Origin: Laburnicola sp. R22_1
Lineage: Eukaryota > Ascomycota > Dothideomycetes > Pleosporales > Didymosphaeriaceae
Assembly (NCBI GenBank): GCA_014281115.1
Contig: JACONQ010000005.1
Location: 2,728,001-2,792,000, forward strand
Reading direction: 5' to 3'
DNA length: 64,000 bases
The position numbers and the translations under genes are program-made. Shown in pieces: positions 12,526-24,151 of the stretch; positions within the stretch are counted from its first letter, which is position 1, and each line of letters begins with the position of its first letter. The notes under the pieces were generated by a model. It was given only the letters and a program-made list of their open reading frames with translations, did no database searches and was not told where the DNA came from.

Positions 12526-13539
12526 ATGCCACCCGGCCACGACACGACGGCACACAGGAGCAAACGCCCGTTCCAGCCGTCCATAACCAGCTTCTTTGCC
12601 CGCCACGACCACGCCGACGCTCCCGAGGGCGACGACGAGCGGGGGCCGTCTAGCGCTAGTGCTCCAAGGCGTCCGCATCAACATCAACATCAACAACAGC
12701 ACCAGCACCAGCACCAGCACCAGCAGTTGCCAGCGAGCGTGCAGGCCGACCTACTGGGCGTCGGCATGCGGGTGCGGAAGAGCGTGCCCGAGGGCTACAA
12801 GACACACAAGACGGCCTCGCTGCCCTCGCTGCAGACCACGCGCCTGAGGTCCCCGAACGGCTCCTCGACCGCCACCACGACCGAATACACCGTCAAGCCG
12901 CCGCGCGATGCCGTGCCCGCCCACGTCCAGCACCAGCGCGAGCTGCTGCCCTTCTGCGGCCTGCAGAAGATTGGCGGCTATGCCGAACAGCCCGTCACCA
13001 ACGTGCATCTCTACAGCGGCAGCGACTCCGCCGGCGAGCGCCCACTGAACATATTCCCTCTGCCCGCAGAGGCCTTCACCCAGCCCTTTAGCTCGTCCTC
13101 CTCGACCGACTCCTCCATTTCGAGCTCTTCGCTGCGCCCACATCCGAACCCCGCGAACCTGCACAAGCGCTCATGGCAAGACGAAAGCGACACACCCCTC
13201 AAGGTAAACTCGGACTTGTTCTTCAAAATCCCCATGAAAGTTGCCGAGGACGACGTGCCTATCTCCCCCATGTCGGCCACGCCCCCGCAAGGCATCGCCT
13301 TCCCCCCAGCCCCACTCCGACCCTTTGCCCAGCCCAAGACCAGAAGGTCGGGCATGGGTCGCGCCATGGATGTCGACAGCCTCATTCTCAAGGAAGCAGA
13401 TCTGGACATGGATCTTGAAAACGCCGAGCAACAACAAGCTGAGGGACGCGTGCTCGTTGGGAGTCCCGGGGACTTTGAAGAGGCCGAGTTTCTAAGGTCG
13501 TGGGGTCCTGGGAGAGAGGTCGATATGGGTGGTATATGA
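12526..13539 (+). CDS. Ribonucleotide reductase inhibitor-like protein (Spd1/Dif1-type)
   Basis: Single exon of 337 residues when started at the ATG at 12526 (MPPGHDTTAHRSKRPFQPS). The first ~35 residues contain 'KRPFQPSITSFFARHD', and residues ~75-90 contain 'LLGVGMRVRKSVPEGYKTHK'. I associate these two blocks with fungal Spd1/Dif1/Hug1-type proteins (RNR_inhib), small disordered proteins that restrain ribonucleotide reductase by binding or nuclear sequestration of the small subunit. A CAC/CAG run encodes a His-Gln repeat (residues 46-65). The remainder is Ser/Pro-rich with a conserved-looking acidic end (EEAEFLRSWGPGREVDMGGI). The in-frame upstream extension to 12328 is possible but has no conserved feature. 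Confidence 0.6.
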   Translation: MPPGHDTTAHRSKRPFQPSITSFFARHDHADAPEGDDERGPSSASAPRRPHQHQHQQQHQHQHQHQQLPASVQADLLGVGMRVRKSVPEGYKTHKTASLPSLQTTRLRSPNGSSTATTTEYTVKPPRDAVPAHVQHQRELLPFCGLQKIGGYAEQPVTNVHLYSGSDSAGERPLNIFPLPAEAFTQPFSSSSSTDSSISSSSLRPHPNPANLHKRSWQDESDTPLKVNSDLFFKIPMKVAEDDVPISPMSATPPQGIAFPPAPLRPFAQPKTRRSGMGRAMDVDSLILKEADLDMDLENAEQQQAEGRVLVGSPGDFEEAEFLRSWGPGREVDMGGI

Positions 13540-15962
13540 GCATGTTGAGCGGTGGTGTGTATGCTCTGGACTGAAGCTGATTCTTGTTGGTTCGGTGGTG
13601 GGCATTCCGCTTGGATGTTTCTCTTTTCTTCTCTTCTCTTTTGTTTTCATAGCCTTTGGGGCATACACTTCTTTTCTTTTCTTTTCTTTTCTTTACTTGG
13701 TTCAGCGTAGCGTGTAGCGCGCATGCACTTGACGCACTATCTCTCTTTTCTCGTCTACCTTGGGGAGGGTGGTCTTTTCAGTATGGGTCAGAAGGCGTTC
13801 GATGGCTGGTTGGGTGGGTGGGTGGTTGGTTGACTGAATGGCTGGACGGGCCGGATGGCACGGCACAGCACAGCATGGGATAATGGTGTATACCCTCAAT
13901 TTTTTCTCTTTTTTCTTTTTTCTTTGCTGTTCTAGAGCGGGTCAATTGTCGTAGTGTAGTTCATAGTTTTCTTGTTCGTGCTCGTGCTCGTGCTCGTGTA
14001 GAAAGAAATGGATGGATGGTTGGTGTATACTTTTTTGTGACGTTTTGCATATGATTTCTTGTGCTTTTGAGTGGAGTTGGAGTGAAGCCTGGTGACGATG
14101 ATGGAGATGGCGGAGAAGACACTTGGGGCTGTGCTGAGAATTTGAGTGAGGTTTTCCTTTTTTTTTTCTTTTTGGGTGGGGTAGGTAGTGCTGCGTTGAT
14201 GTCATTATGGGAGTTGTTGTTTGTTGAGGAGTTCTTAGGGGAATTTTTTTTAGAAGTTGTTTTTCGTTAGGAATGAGAGGGAAGGAGGGGGGGGGGGGGG
14301 ATGTTTTTATGGGGGGTTGCTTGAGCCTTGGTGGGTACGACTTTTTGAAGTTTGAGACGGAGGGAAGTGGACGATGGGATTGATTCTACTGGGTGCTAGC
14401 CTTGCCTTGGAGGTATAAGGACATTATGTATGTATGTATGTACGTGCCTAGTAAGGTTGGTAAGGGGGTGGAGCGCAAGAAGGGAGACGGTAGGCATCTA
14501 GGGTTATTTGACACAGGGTACTAGGTGTGGGGGAAGTAATGTGGTGGGATCTAGAAGACACAATCATCTCGTTGTGTGATAAAAGGGCAGTTTCTAAGGG
14601 ATTTATGGTTGTTCTATGGGAATTGGTTAGTTTGGCTTCCCATGTTCAGTGAATAGAGCATCGAGAGGTTCGTGTGTGTATGCAGGTGTTATTATGTTTA
14701 ATATAGTGCTTCTCTCGCGGTTAGGGACCTGTGGTTTATGTTACATGGCGTGGTGTGTAGAAAGTCGCCGCCTTGCCTCCCAAAGTCTTGGTTGTCTGTG
14801 GCATTACGTCCTCGTTCTACCTATTGTAAATAGGCAGGCATGTAAGAGAGGTCATTTGCAATGTGCGCGTCTTGCGCGTGAGATAGGGGGGTGGAAATTG
14901 GCTGCGTCGATTGAGAGGGTGGAGATGGAAGAGGGGATACGTGGGGCTGTGCTGACCTCGGGAGATTGCGGGTGTCGAAGCGGAAGGAGCTGGTGGAGGG
15001 ACTAGACATGTGTTTGCCTGTCCCCCTACAATGGATTGATTGATCTACTACTAGATCCCGGTTTTGAGCTACAATGCTTGTTGAAGCAAGCGTTGTGTTG
15101 TGTTGATGTAGGTTTAAAGGGCGTGAGTTAAAGTTATTAGCTCAGTAGAATGTTGTGTATATACATGTTCCCGAGTGAAAATAGATAGAAGTGGAAAATA
15201 ATATAGAGTAAGGGTATTGGCAAGAAACTGTATGACGCCTGGAAATGTAGTACCAAAGCAGTGACATCACTATAGGGGGAACCATAGTCATCCAACAGGT
15301 CTTGTTAGTCTTCTCTTTTGCATCGTTAACTAATAACTATCAACCAGGCCTGTAGAAACACCTTTTTCTGGTGATAAGACGGCGCCCACTAGTCACTGCA
15401 CAATGCACCCACCTGTACATGTACACTCCCGGTCTCATCGCCGCAGCAAGTCTCCGTTCCTCTACCGTAAGCCAATCATAACGAAGCATGGGACTGGCAT
15501 TCACCTTTCAGCGCTGTTTCCCTTCCCGAATAGGCTAAGACGGGCTGTTCACCACATGCACGCACACTGCATTCGCGGCCGCTCGTGACCCTACTTTCAC
15601 TGTTCCGCGTCGAGCCTGACTAACACTGCGCGCGCGCGCAACTGCTCGCACCTTCTATATAAATAAATTCCCCCACGCCTCGAGGTCTGCTCTCTACCCG
15701 ACATTGAAAAGTTGTCTCAACCTCGAGAAGAAACTTTTCGGTTCCATCGCCTCCAAGCTTTAGCACCACCTTGAAGCTCCTAGCTTTCAACACTGTGCTC
15801 TTAAGCTTCCCGCTTTTCTCCCCCACCGCACACCTCATACTGCCCTCAACCTTCAACCGGTGAGTAAACATCGTTGACTGCAACTCGAATCTCAACTCAC
15901 CGTCGTCCATTCGCAGTATCCCTGGAGGTCCATTTCCAACGGTCTCGTCTATCGACTTCGAT
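13540..15962. other. Long intergenic region, simple-sequence rich
   Basis: About 2.4 kb without a supported gene. It contains a TTTTC microsatellite (13660-13695), a GCTCGT repeat (13975-13998), a G homopolymer (14288-14300) and a CGCGCG run (15629-15638). G/T excess on the plus strand from 13540 to 14600 makes chance open frames. A likely 5'-UTR intron of the next gene lies at 15860-15916 (GTGAGT ... CGCAG). Confidence 0.5.
15860..15916 (+). other. Probable 5'-UTR intron of the 15963 gene
   Basis: Sequence CCG/GTGAGTAAAC at 15860 gives a strong donor and TTCGCAG/TATC ending at 15916 an acceptor, separated by 57 nt, the normal fungal intron size. It lies 47 nt before the start codon at 15963 in a leader rich in C and T. 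There is no transcript evidence. Confidence 0.45.
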
Positions 15963-18900
15963 ATGGCCGAGTCCCCCGCAAACATGCGCATCCATTACGA
16001 GAAACCGATCGACCAGATCTACTCTGGACCCATCCTGAACGCGGCCACATATGGCAATATCGAGCAGAAGCACGTCAACCGGTCGCTTCGCAATCTCTTC
16101 CAACGCCATCAAGAGCTTGCCGCCGAAGCAGCAAATCAGGATATTTCGTGGTGTTTTGGTCCAGTCCACACAACCTTGTTGTACCTCGTCTTGTCTGTGG
16201 ATGAAATGAAGGCCGGCATCGAGGACAACACCCGCTACATCTTCAGCGATGGCGGTAAGAAAGGTCCGACCCTTCGCCGAGGTATTGTCAAAAACGGCAA
16301 GACGTTCGACGCCATCTTTATGGGCGGTAAGGCCTACATAATCGAGGAGACCGCTCCAGAGGAGCCAATGACCCAGCAGGAGCTTGCTCTCGTGCAGCTC
16401 TTTCGCGATCCCGAGTCCCGTGCTCTGCTGTTCCCAACAATTCCAGAAGCAGAACCTTCTCTCTTAGAGGAGGAGGAGAGCTCCGAAGGTTCATCGCTGT
16501 TGGATTCGCCTGCATCTGCTTTGGGCACCTCTTCGACTCTGCCGTCGTCTCCTTCGAATGGCGGAACTCCAAACGGCGACGCTGCACTTGGGTTCAAGTT
16601 TGGCGGCAACGACGGCGCCGCATTCCAATTCGATACGACACCTACCTCCCCGTCGCCGTCTGCTCGGAAGGATAAGCCTACGTTCAAACCATTGAACCTC
16701 TTGAAGGCCCGTCTCTCCCGTGTGCCCAAGGCTTCTGTGGCGGTTGATCAAGAGACCGTTTCTGATCTCCAAGAGGCGTCCTCTCACACCCCTGCCACTG
16801 AGGACGAGCAGCCAGCCACTACTTCCACGCCGCCTATTGAATCCGGCTCCTTGACCGTGCCCTCCAACAAAAACACTGTTGAGTATACGCAGAATCCATC
16901 TTCTGAAGTCACGACTCCGATTGTCGAAGAGAAGATTGAGCTTGACTCTCAGGCAGGTGATGCAACCGATTCTTCTGCCCTTCCAGTGCAGTCCTCCAAC
17001 GACGTGTCAGTCTCAGATGGTGAGAAACCTACGGTCGAGGAAGCTACTCCAGATAGCGAAGAGCCAGCCCAGCAACCTATCGTCACCTTCACGCTGCCGA
17101 CTACGGACGCTTTCGACTTCTCCACCACACGGTCGACGTTGCCAACGACTCGAAATGACCGCCAATCCGTTAAGATATTGGACGTTCATAAAGCGGTTAG
17201 GAGCTTCACGCTCGGCGACGAAAATGCCACCCTAGTAGTTGACGGTCCGCTTCCGGTTTCGACTCCTTATGAGGTTGCCGGCATTCCTGAAGTTCCAGGT
17301 ACACAAGAGGTCGCTTCCACTGCCTCAGCACCGATTACTGGACAGTCTGCTTCGCCCTCAGAACCGCCTCTTCGACCCAAGCTAGTCCCCAAGCTCAAAA
17401 AGAGCACTCGAGCGCGCTCGTCCATTGGTTCTGCGCTAGTGAAAGCGACTGGGATTTTCCCCACGACAGTCGCTAACCTACTGTCGATCAAGAACTCTAC
17501 GGAGTTCTCCTCAGTTCTGCATCCCGAAATTGAGCAGAACATGATTCGGCAACACGTCATTCCCCTCACAGAGGTTCAAGAAGTGACTGTTTTGGCCCCT
17601 GAGGCTCCGGTCACGTCCATAGACCATCTTCCCGATATCATCGATAGTTGCCTGACGGCCCTGTTCGACATCCCTCCTCCTGTCCAAAAGGAAGTGTGCA
17701 GCCCGACTTCATGTGCTACACCCGTGGTAAAGATCCTAGTTGCGCCAACGTTTGGACCGATTTTCGAAGACCAAGAACAAGCCGTTGTCAAATCATACAC
17801 AATGTCCGGTATACCCCAACTTGCATTGTGTGGCGGATTCTCGTCTCTCGAGCAGGAGTTCGATAGCGGGCTTCTGGGTCAACTTAATGAGCTCCCATCA
17901 CATGTTTCTTCGCTTGATGGGTCCTTCGAGCAAGATGTGTTTGCCGCTCTTGACAAGGTCGAAGAAAAGTTCAACGGTGACCTTGGCAAGGAAATCCCTT
18001 GGGCGTCGCAGATGGAGAAGGATTTTCGGAACGCACTTGACGGGCTTAGCTCATTCTCTTCCGACTTGAAAGAAGAGGAACCCGCTGCTGCTCCAGTCAA
18101 CAAGGACTTCCGACCGCTTAGCTCACCCTCTTCTCACTTGAAAGAAGATGAACTCGTTGCTGCTGCTCCTGTGAACACGGAATCCCGACTTGTCCAGGCT
18201 TCTTTGTCCTCCGATCGCGCTCTTTGGTTAGGCATTAGTACTCCTTTGCCCGACGAGAAGGAGCCCGAGTTCTTCTTGAATGATGACGAAGATGACCCCG
18301 ACGACGATGAGGATGATAATGGCGAAGATGAAGGCTCGGATAGCGAAAATGACTATCCAGGGAATGACAGCGAAGACGAGCACTCTGATTCCCACAACGA
18401 GGATTTCGACTCTTTATTCGAATCCGATGATGAGAATATCTTTGGTGACTCCGACCAGGGCCATGGCAATGAGGGCACCGATGGCGATGATGATAATAAC
18501 CATAACGACGCGCCCGACAATCATCCGACAGCCCTTGACAATCTCGACTCTATCGTCAACGATTCCTCAGCCACGTTCCATGATGCGGCGGATTCCGCTC
18601 CATCGACCAACAATGAGCCCGAAGAAGGTCCGCCAACCCCTCTCTTCCCTAGTTCCTTGTTGTTAGGAATGGTTACTCCTCTACCTCATGAGGAGCCCGA
18701 GCCCGAGTTCGAGACAGATACTCCTTCCACAACGACCTTCACCCCCGACGTTGCCCAGAGTGATCAAGAGCCTTCTTCCAACGCTGCTCCCCTAGCCGAA
18801 GAGAACTCCTTCGAAGAACCGAATGCTCCCACCCCACCAGCTTTCTCGTTTAACGGATTGCAAAATGGAGCAGCGAGCTCGTCGTTTGGATTCTCCACCC

Positions 18901-19256
18901 CGCAACTCAACACAGTGGGTTCGCAAGCCCCTTCGCCTGCCCCACCAACTTTCTCCTTCAGCGGGGGTCAAAATGGACCATCGAGCTCGTCCTTCGGGTT
19001 CTTTACTCCGGGGAACAACAAATTGTCTTTCGAGACCCCGCCCGTTCTCCAAATGCCCTCTCCGACACCCATGGGCATCTTCACGTCTGCAGGTCCGTCG
19101 CTTCTCGAGCAATATGCAGCTCGAGCCGCCCAAGCTGCGGCAGAAGTTAATGACGAGACCAATCCTGCCGCCGACATGCATTCAGGCCCATCGCTTCAAG
19201 GGTCAGCCGACGCAGCAGCTACGACGGACGATTTGGGCGAGGCGCAGGTTCTTTGA
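15963..19256 (+). CDS. Large acidic low-complexity protein with FG-like motifs, function unknown
   Basis: One uninterrupted 1097-codon frame. Residues 1-125 look folded (NAATYGNIEQKHVNRSLRN, then DISWCFGPVHTTLLYLVLSV, then DAIFMGGKAYIIEE). The rest is disordered and rich in Ser, Thr, Pro, Glu and Asp. Residues 770-860 form an almost pure Asp/Glu/Asn/Ser block. Residues 955-1035 carry repeated Phe-Gly motifs (two 'FSF.G.QNG..SSSFGF.TP' copies about 43 residues apart), reminiscent of nucleoporin FG repeats. I do not recognise the N-terminal domain. A nuclear-pore or chromatin-associated role is only a guess from composition. No membrane span or signal peptide is seen. Confidence 0.75.
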   Translation: MAESPANMRIHYEKPIDQIYSGPILNAATYGNIEQKHVNRSLRNLFQRHQELAAEAANQDISWCFGPVHTTLLYLVLSVDEMKAGIEDNTRYIFSDGGKKGPTLRRGIVKNGKTFDAIFMGGKAYIIEETAPEEPMTQQELALVQLFRDPESRALLFPTIPEAEPSLLEEEESSEGSSLLDSPASALGTSSTLPSSPSNGGTPNGDAALGFKFGGNDGAAFQFDTTPTSPSPSARKDKPTFKPLNLLKARLSRVPKASVAVDQETVSDLQEASSHTPATEDEQPATTSTPPIESGSLTVPSNKNTVEYTQNPSSEVTTPIVEEKIELDSQAGDATDSSALPVQSSNDVSVSDGEKPTVEEATPDSEEPAQQPIVTFTLPTTDAFDFSTTRSTLPTTRNDRQSVKILDVHKAVRSFTLGDENATLVVDGPLPVSTPYEVAGIPEVPGTQEVASTASAPITGQSASPSEPPLRPKLVPKLKKSTRARSSIGSALVKATGIFPTTVANLLSIKNSTEFSSVLHPEIEQNMIRQHVIPLTEVQEVTVLAPEAPVTSIDHLPDIIDSCLTALFDIPPPVQKEVCSPTSCATPVVKILVAPTFGPIFEDQEQAVVKSYTMSGIPQLALCGGFSSLEQEFDSGLLGQLNELPSHVSSLDGSFEQDVFAALDKVEEKFNGDLGKEIPWASQMEKDFRNALDGLSSFSSDLKEEEPAAAPVNKDFRPLSSPSSHLKEDELVAAAPVNTESRLVQASLSSDRALWLGISTPLPDEKEPEFFLNDDEDDPDDDEDDNGEDEGSDSENDYPGNDSEDEHSDSHNEDFDSLFESDDENIFGDSDQGHGNEGTDGDDDNNHNDAPDNHPTALDNLDSIVNDSSATFHDAADSAPSTNNEPEEGPPTPLFPSSLLLGMVTPLPHEEPEPEFETDTPSTTTFTPDVAQSDQEPSSNAAPLAEENSFEEPNAPTPPAFSFNGLQNGAASSSFGFSTPQLNTVGSQAPSPAPPTFSFSGGQNGPSSSSFGFFTPGNNKLSFETPPVLQMPSPTPMGIFTSAGPSLLEQYAARAAQAAAEVNDETNPAADMHSGPSLQGSADAAATTDDLGEAQVL

Positions 19257-20482
19257 ATTTTCAACTCTGGCCCAATTTGAGCATTGTAAGTGCCATCATC
19301 CCCGAAGAGTGCGATCAAGCTAACAAGCTCCAGTTTTTCCTTCTTCTTCACGGCGATTTCCATGCCTTTTTTGGATTCAGCGGCACTTGTACGAAGACGA
19401 CTTTTCTTTTCCTTGCTCGACACTGTACGATGGCGTTTTGGTGTCCACTGATGACACTTGAGGAGGAAGATGTCATTTGACCCATGGCGTTTATACGAGG
19501 ATGAATGCGTTCCCACTTCGCGAAGAGCGCCACGACGAGGTCCCACACCACACACCAGGACATCCCTCATCGCCACCGACACAATGCCTCTCCGACACAA
19601 ATCCATTCTCAACTACCGACAACCACAGAAAGATTAACCACCCACGACTCCCTCTATCGAAAAAATGAGCACAAGCTGCTGCGCGCCGCTCAGCGACTTT
19701 ATCCGCCAAGGTGGCGGAGAGTCAAGACGGTGTGTATGCTTGAGCTCTGGGGGGCTCGGTCTCAAAGCTGACATGATGATGCTCAACACGCCCTAATGGG
19801 CGGGCGAGCACAAGTGTCGTAAGTCTTTAGCAGATCGGCTCCTACGATATGGAGTGGTGGGTGGTTATCTTGGTGGTTAGGTACGCGAGTTGGTTTTTGC
19901 CTCGGGAGACTGTTGCTGTTTAGTTGGTGATCATCTTTGTACTTAGTGGGTGCTTCTGCGAAGGATGGAGTATTCGGCTTTGTTGTTTTCTTTGTTTGTA
20001 CTTGGAATTTATGTGGGAATTCTAGTGGCTGCTTCTGCGAAGGATGGAGTATTCGGCTTTGTTGTTTTCTTTGTTTGTACTTGGAATTTGCGCGAGTGTT
20101 TTTTCTTTTGGCTTTCGCTAGGAAGGTTTAGGTACATCGATTAATGGTATTTGGTCTCCATCTCGTCAGACTTTCTGCTCTTCGTGATTGCATCCTCAGT
20201 TTCTTTGCATGTGGGGGTAGACATACTTGGGAATTGTCTCGTCTACCAATCGCTACCTTTACAAAACATTACAAAACCGCAGATGCTATACGTCCGATGA
20301 TATTACCAGCCCTTGTAACACCTTACTGAGATACGATATATGATAGTCGGTAAGCCATTGGATGTACGCACCGGATCACACGAGATCTAGCCTTAGAGGC
20401 TTCCTAGAATAAACCGAAGCATCAAATGATAGACCTAACCGCAAATAAGACTCACATCAGCGCGCAGGCAATGCCGCACAAT
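19257..20482. other. Intergenic interval up to the hAT element
   Basis: No supported gene. Contains the 79-bp-period duplication listed separately. The 8 bases at 20475-20482 (CGCACAAT) are the left target-site copy of the hAT element. Confidence 0.5.
19945..20089 (+). repeat. Direct tandem duplication, period 79 bp
   Basis: A block of about 66 bases beginning TAGTGGGTGCTTCTGCGAAG at 19945 is repeated with one visible difference (TAGTGGCTGC...) beginning at 20024. The two copies are separated by 13 bases. Both read through short open frames, but nothing suggests that they are coding. Confidence 0.8.
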
Positions 20483-23400
20483 CAGGGTTGTCAACAACCA
20501 AACATGCCTCAATATTTTGTTTGAATTTTGTTTGAATTGACAACGTCAACCAAACAAAAAGCTGCTGCTGCAATTTTGATAGGTCAAACAAACAAAAGAG
20601 GCAATTGCAGTCAAAAAATTTGAAGTTTGTTTGAATCGCTTAGCATACTGTAATGATAAGGTACCCTAGAGTTAGTGATATATTCTTAGTGTTAATGTAA
20701 CAATAACTTTCCCAACGCTGCAATTATATAGGTATTCCTATAGTAAACAGAGCAAAAACGGAGCTTCTTAAGTGGATTGTACCTGCGTAAAAAAGCCCGC
20801 ATAACGGATGTGTGCTTCCACTGGCCGCCAGCAACTGATATACATGAATTGCTATTCGGCTTTAGCACCTCCTATCCTCTGTTCCTCCTCTTTCTTTACG
20901 TAGGTAATAAGCTGTTAAAACAATAAATATATATATAATAATCTAAATAAGCTAATATTATAGTGTTGAGGTATTGTAGCAAAGTGAGTTTGCGCTGTTG
21001 CAGCGAAGCCTAAGTTATGTTTATATATTCTGAACCTAGTTACTACTCTTAAAAAATCGTTTGCTATAACCACGCAATAAATCTTGTCTTCTATAAGTTA
21101 AACTATTAAATCAATGTTGCTAAATTAATTCCTGTCGCCTGTTTTACTATATCTCTATTGTTGCGGGCTGCAGAGCGTCGCGCAGTACGCCTTGGCATGA
21201 AGTGGTAATGTTGGCTAGCCGACCGCGTACTTTCCGCGTACCTTGCGCGTCAACGCTTACACACCCACTATACTTTGGCTTACTTGCCTGCGCCTACAGC
21301 TTACTTTTTCGCGCCTTTGCTTACCTTCACGCTTACCATGCCCCCAAAACGAAGCCGCGAGCCTGCTGAGGCATCCGAACCTATGCCCAAACGTTCCCAA
21401 CGTGCGCTGAAACCCAGCCAGCGCCTTATGGATAGCCAGCGGCTGCTTACTCCTCCGCCAACCCAGCCGTCTATTGAGGTAGTTGACGAGCCGGAGCCGC
21501 CTATTGAGGTGCTTGAAAGTACTCTAGAGCCGCGCTCAATAGAGCCACCAACCGAGCTAGAGGAGCGCGCCCGGAGGCCATCACCACGGCCTATACTACA
21601 AGCCTTACAGGCCGATGAGCCAGCTTGGGAGTTGCTGTTAGTGGCTAATAAGCCGCCTATAGCTACTAAGCCGCCGCGCGCGTTTAGTAATGCTGCCACA
21701 GAGGCTTCAGTGGAGGAGGACGCTGCGCCTAGTGTTGACTTCACCAACTACGAAGGCCTTGACTTGAAGCGCCTGCTGGGCTTCAATGTGCCTCTATCCA
21801 CACCTACAGGCAACATCAGCTGGGTCTTTAGGCACGGCTATCGCCTTCGAAAGCTTGGTACTAACCCTGAGAAGATCTACTTCCAATGCAAGCACTGTCA
21901 CATCAACAGAAAGAAGGGCGGCCTACACCAGACCACTCTGTCAACTACAGCCGCCAACAACCATTTGAAGCAAGACCTTCCCGGCCATCGGCTCACCAAA
22001 CAAGGCACTATCGTACACAAGAGGCCGCTCGAACCTGGCCAGAAGTCGCTGCGATGGGCGGAAGAAAACGGGGTCACATTAAGCCAAGATGCAACGCAGG
22101 AGCTGGGTAACTTCGACGTACAAGGCTTCAGGCAAGCTGCAGTGTTATGGCTTGTCAACAACAACAGGCCATTACGCGAGTTTGAGACTGAGTCCTTCCG
22201 CGCGATGATCAGGTTCGCCAACCCAGAGGCAGAGGCGGCGCTATGGAGGTCTCACAACAGCGTTTCGAGGTTCGTGATGAGGCTTTACAGCTGGCTACAA
22301 CCTCAAGTCAAGCGCGCCTTGTCTGAGGCCTCTAGCAAAATACACATAAGCTTTGACGGCTGGACTACCAAGGGGGAAGCGCGGCTTCTTTGCAATTTGT
22401 GCGCACTACGCTGACTCTCAAGGCAATATAGTTGACCTTCCCATCGCCTTGCCGCAGCTGGTTGGTGCGCACACAGGCTCAGCGATCGCGGAAGCTGTCG
22501 TACGAATCCTACGCTACTTTGAGATTTCTAGCAGCAATTTGGGCTATTTCGTGCTTGACAACGCCTACAACAACGATACTGCAGTTAATAAACTCGGCAC
22601 AATGTACGGCTTTATCGCCAACGATCGACGCCTCCGCTGCGCTTGCCACATACTCAACCTCGTTGGGCAAACTATTATGTTTGGCACTGACTCCGACGCC
22701 TTTGATAACGAGCCTGAACACTACAACGAAGAGGAGTTTTATATGAAGCAATGGCGGAAAGATGGTCCGCTTGGCGTGTTTCTTGATATTGTTAACTACA
22801 TTAACACGCCAAAACAATGGGGTATATTTGAGGATTGTCAGAACAGCGAAGCAGTTGAGATGCCTGCTGGCGCTACAGCAAGACGCCGTGAGCCTTTCAA
22901 GCCTGGAGTTACGCGTTGGAACAGCTATCATGACTGCTTTAAGCGCGGTGTTGAGCTACAACACGCCATCAACAGCTACTCCTCCTACCACATACAAGAG
23001 ACTGAGCACGCTGACGAGCTTGCCAAAAGCAACAACACTAAGCCGCCTATTGTGCCGCAGTGGATGCGATCAGGCGGGCTTGCAGCTGCAGACTGGGCGG
23101 TGATTACCGAGTACATTGAGGTGCTTGAGCCGCTGAAGTCCGCAACTAATCGCTTGCAAGGTCGCGGCAAAGCTGGCACTCACGGCGCGTTATACGAGGT
23201 TATCCCTGTGTTTGAGTCTCTTATTGCTGACCTAGATGCCCGCCTTAGACTGTTTGAAAGCGTCAATTACCTGCCAGACGAGGCGCCAGAAGATCACGTC
23301 GCTATCAACGTACGTGCTGCGCTCAAGAAGGCGAGCAAGTACCTTAATAAACTCCTCAAAATCCCCGTCTACTACACTGCCACGGCACTCCACCCACGCT

Positions 23401-24151
23401 TCAAGAACTACTTTAAACGCTTCTGGCGTGAGAAGCCCGCACAGTTACAAGCTACGCACGCGAGCTTCGAGCAGCTTTGGGCTCGTTACAAGCCCGCCCT
23501 AGCGACAGCAACAACAATAACAACTGCGCCTAAACACGCGATGAGCAGCTTTGACGACGCGATCGATTCGGTACTTGACAACAGCGACGAGATAATAGGG
23601 GTGGCGGATGAGTACGAGAGCTGGCTTAGAGAGCCAACATGGACATCAGAACAGTACAAAACTGGCTGTACAGCTGTCCAATACTGGTACCAGCTCAAGC
23701 CGAGGTATCCCAATTTGTCACGATTGGCGCTGGACGTGTTAACTATCCCTGCCTCCAGCGCTGACTGTGAGCGAGTCTTCTCGGGTACTGGCGACGTACT
23801 TGAGCCACAGAGACGCAAAATGGGCAGCCAACTATTGGCTGCTTTAATTTGTACTCAACGATGGATTCGAGCAGGTTTTAAACCTCCAAGCGCAAAGGTG
23901 GTGGCAACGTACGATGACAATAAGCTCAACGAACAGTTTAGCATACATGAGTGGGAGGAGCCGCCGCCTATAACACCACCAGAGTCTCTTTCACAGTCCT
24001 CTTAAAGTACTCAAAATCAAACAAACAATCAAATAAAAAGCGCCTCTATAGCTCCATCAAATCAAACAAACAAACTACAACACCAAGAAAGTCGTCAAAC
24101 AAACAAATTCAGAGCCACAAATTTTGTTTGTTTTGTTTATTGACAAGTCTG
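20483..24151 (+). mobile_element. hAT-superfamily DNA transposon, boundary-resolved
   Basis: Element of 3669 bp flanked by a perfect 8-bp target duplication CGCACAAT (20475-20482 and 24152-24159), the size expected for hAT. The ends are imperfect inverted repeats: CAGGGTTGTCAA at the left, and CAGACTTGTCAA read inward from the right (10 of 12 identical). Both subterminal regions (20515-20640 and 24005-24140) are dense in TCAAACAAAC or its complement TTTGTTTGA, typical of hAT transposase-binding clusters. One transposase gene (21338-24005) lies inside and is broken by a single frameshift. Confidence 0.95.
21338..24005 (+). pseudogene. hAT transposase, single frameshift
   Basis: The ATG at 21338 (MPPKRSREPAEASEP) opens a frame that ends at 22414. 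A second frame, open from about 22353 to 24005, continues the protein, so one net frameshift lies at the G-run 22372-22376. A BED-type zinc finger (FQCKHCH...HLKQDLPGH) lies about residues 186-225. 'ISFDGWTT' marks the start of the RNase H-like catalytic fold just before the break. After the break come 'FFAICAHYADSQGN', 'RCACHILNLVG' and the C-terminal hAT dimerisation block (LDVLTIPASSADCERVFSGT). Apart from the break, both parts are open and rich in conserved residues, so the copy is young. A sequencing or assembly error in the G-run would look the same. Confidence 0.9.

Noticed and set aside
14288..14300. Long G homopolymer as a regulatory G-quadruplex
   Set aside because: A single uninterrupted run has no loop pattern; it could also be inflated by sequencing.
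20515..20640. Repeated TTTGTTTGA motifs taken as a possible CRISPR-like or telomere-like array
   Set aside because: Spacing is irregular, the motifs occur in both orientations, and they lie just inside hAT ends; they are subterminal transposase sites.
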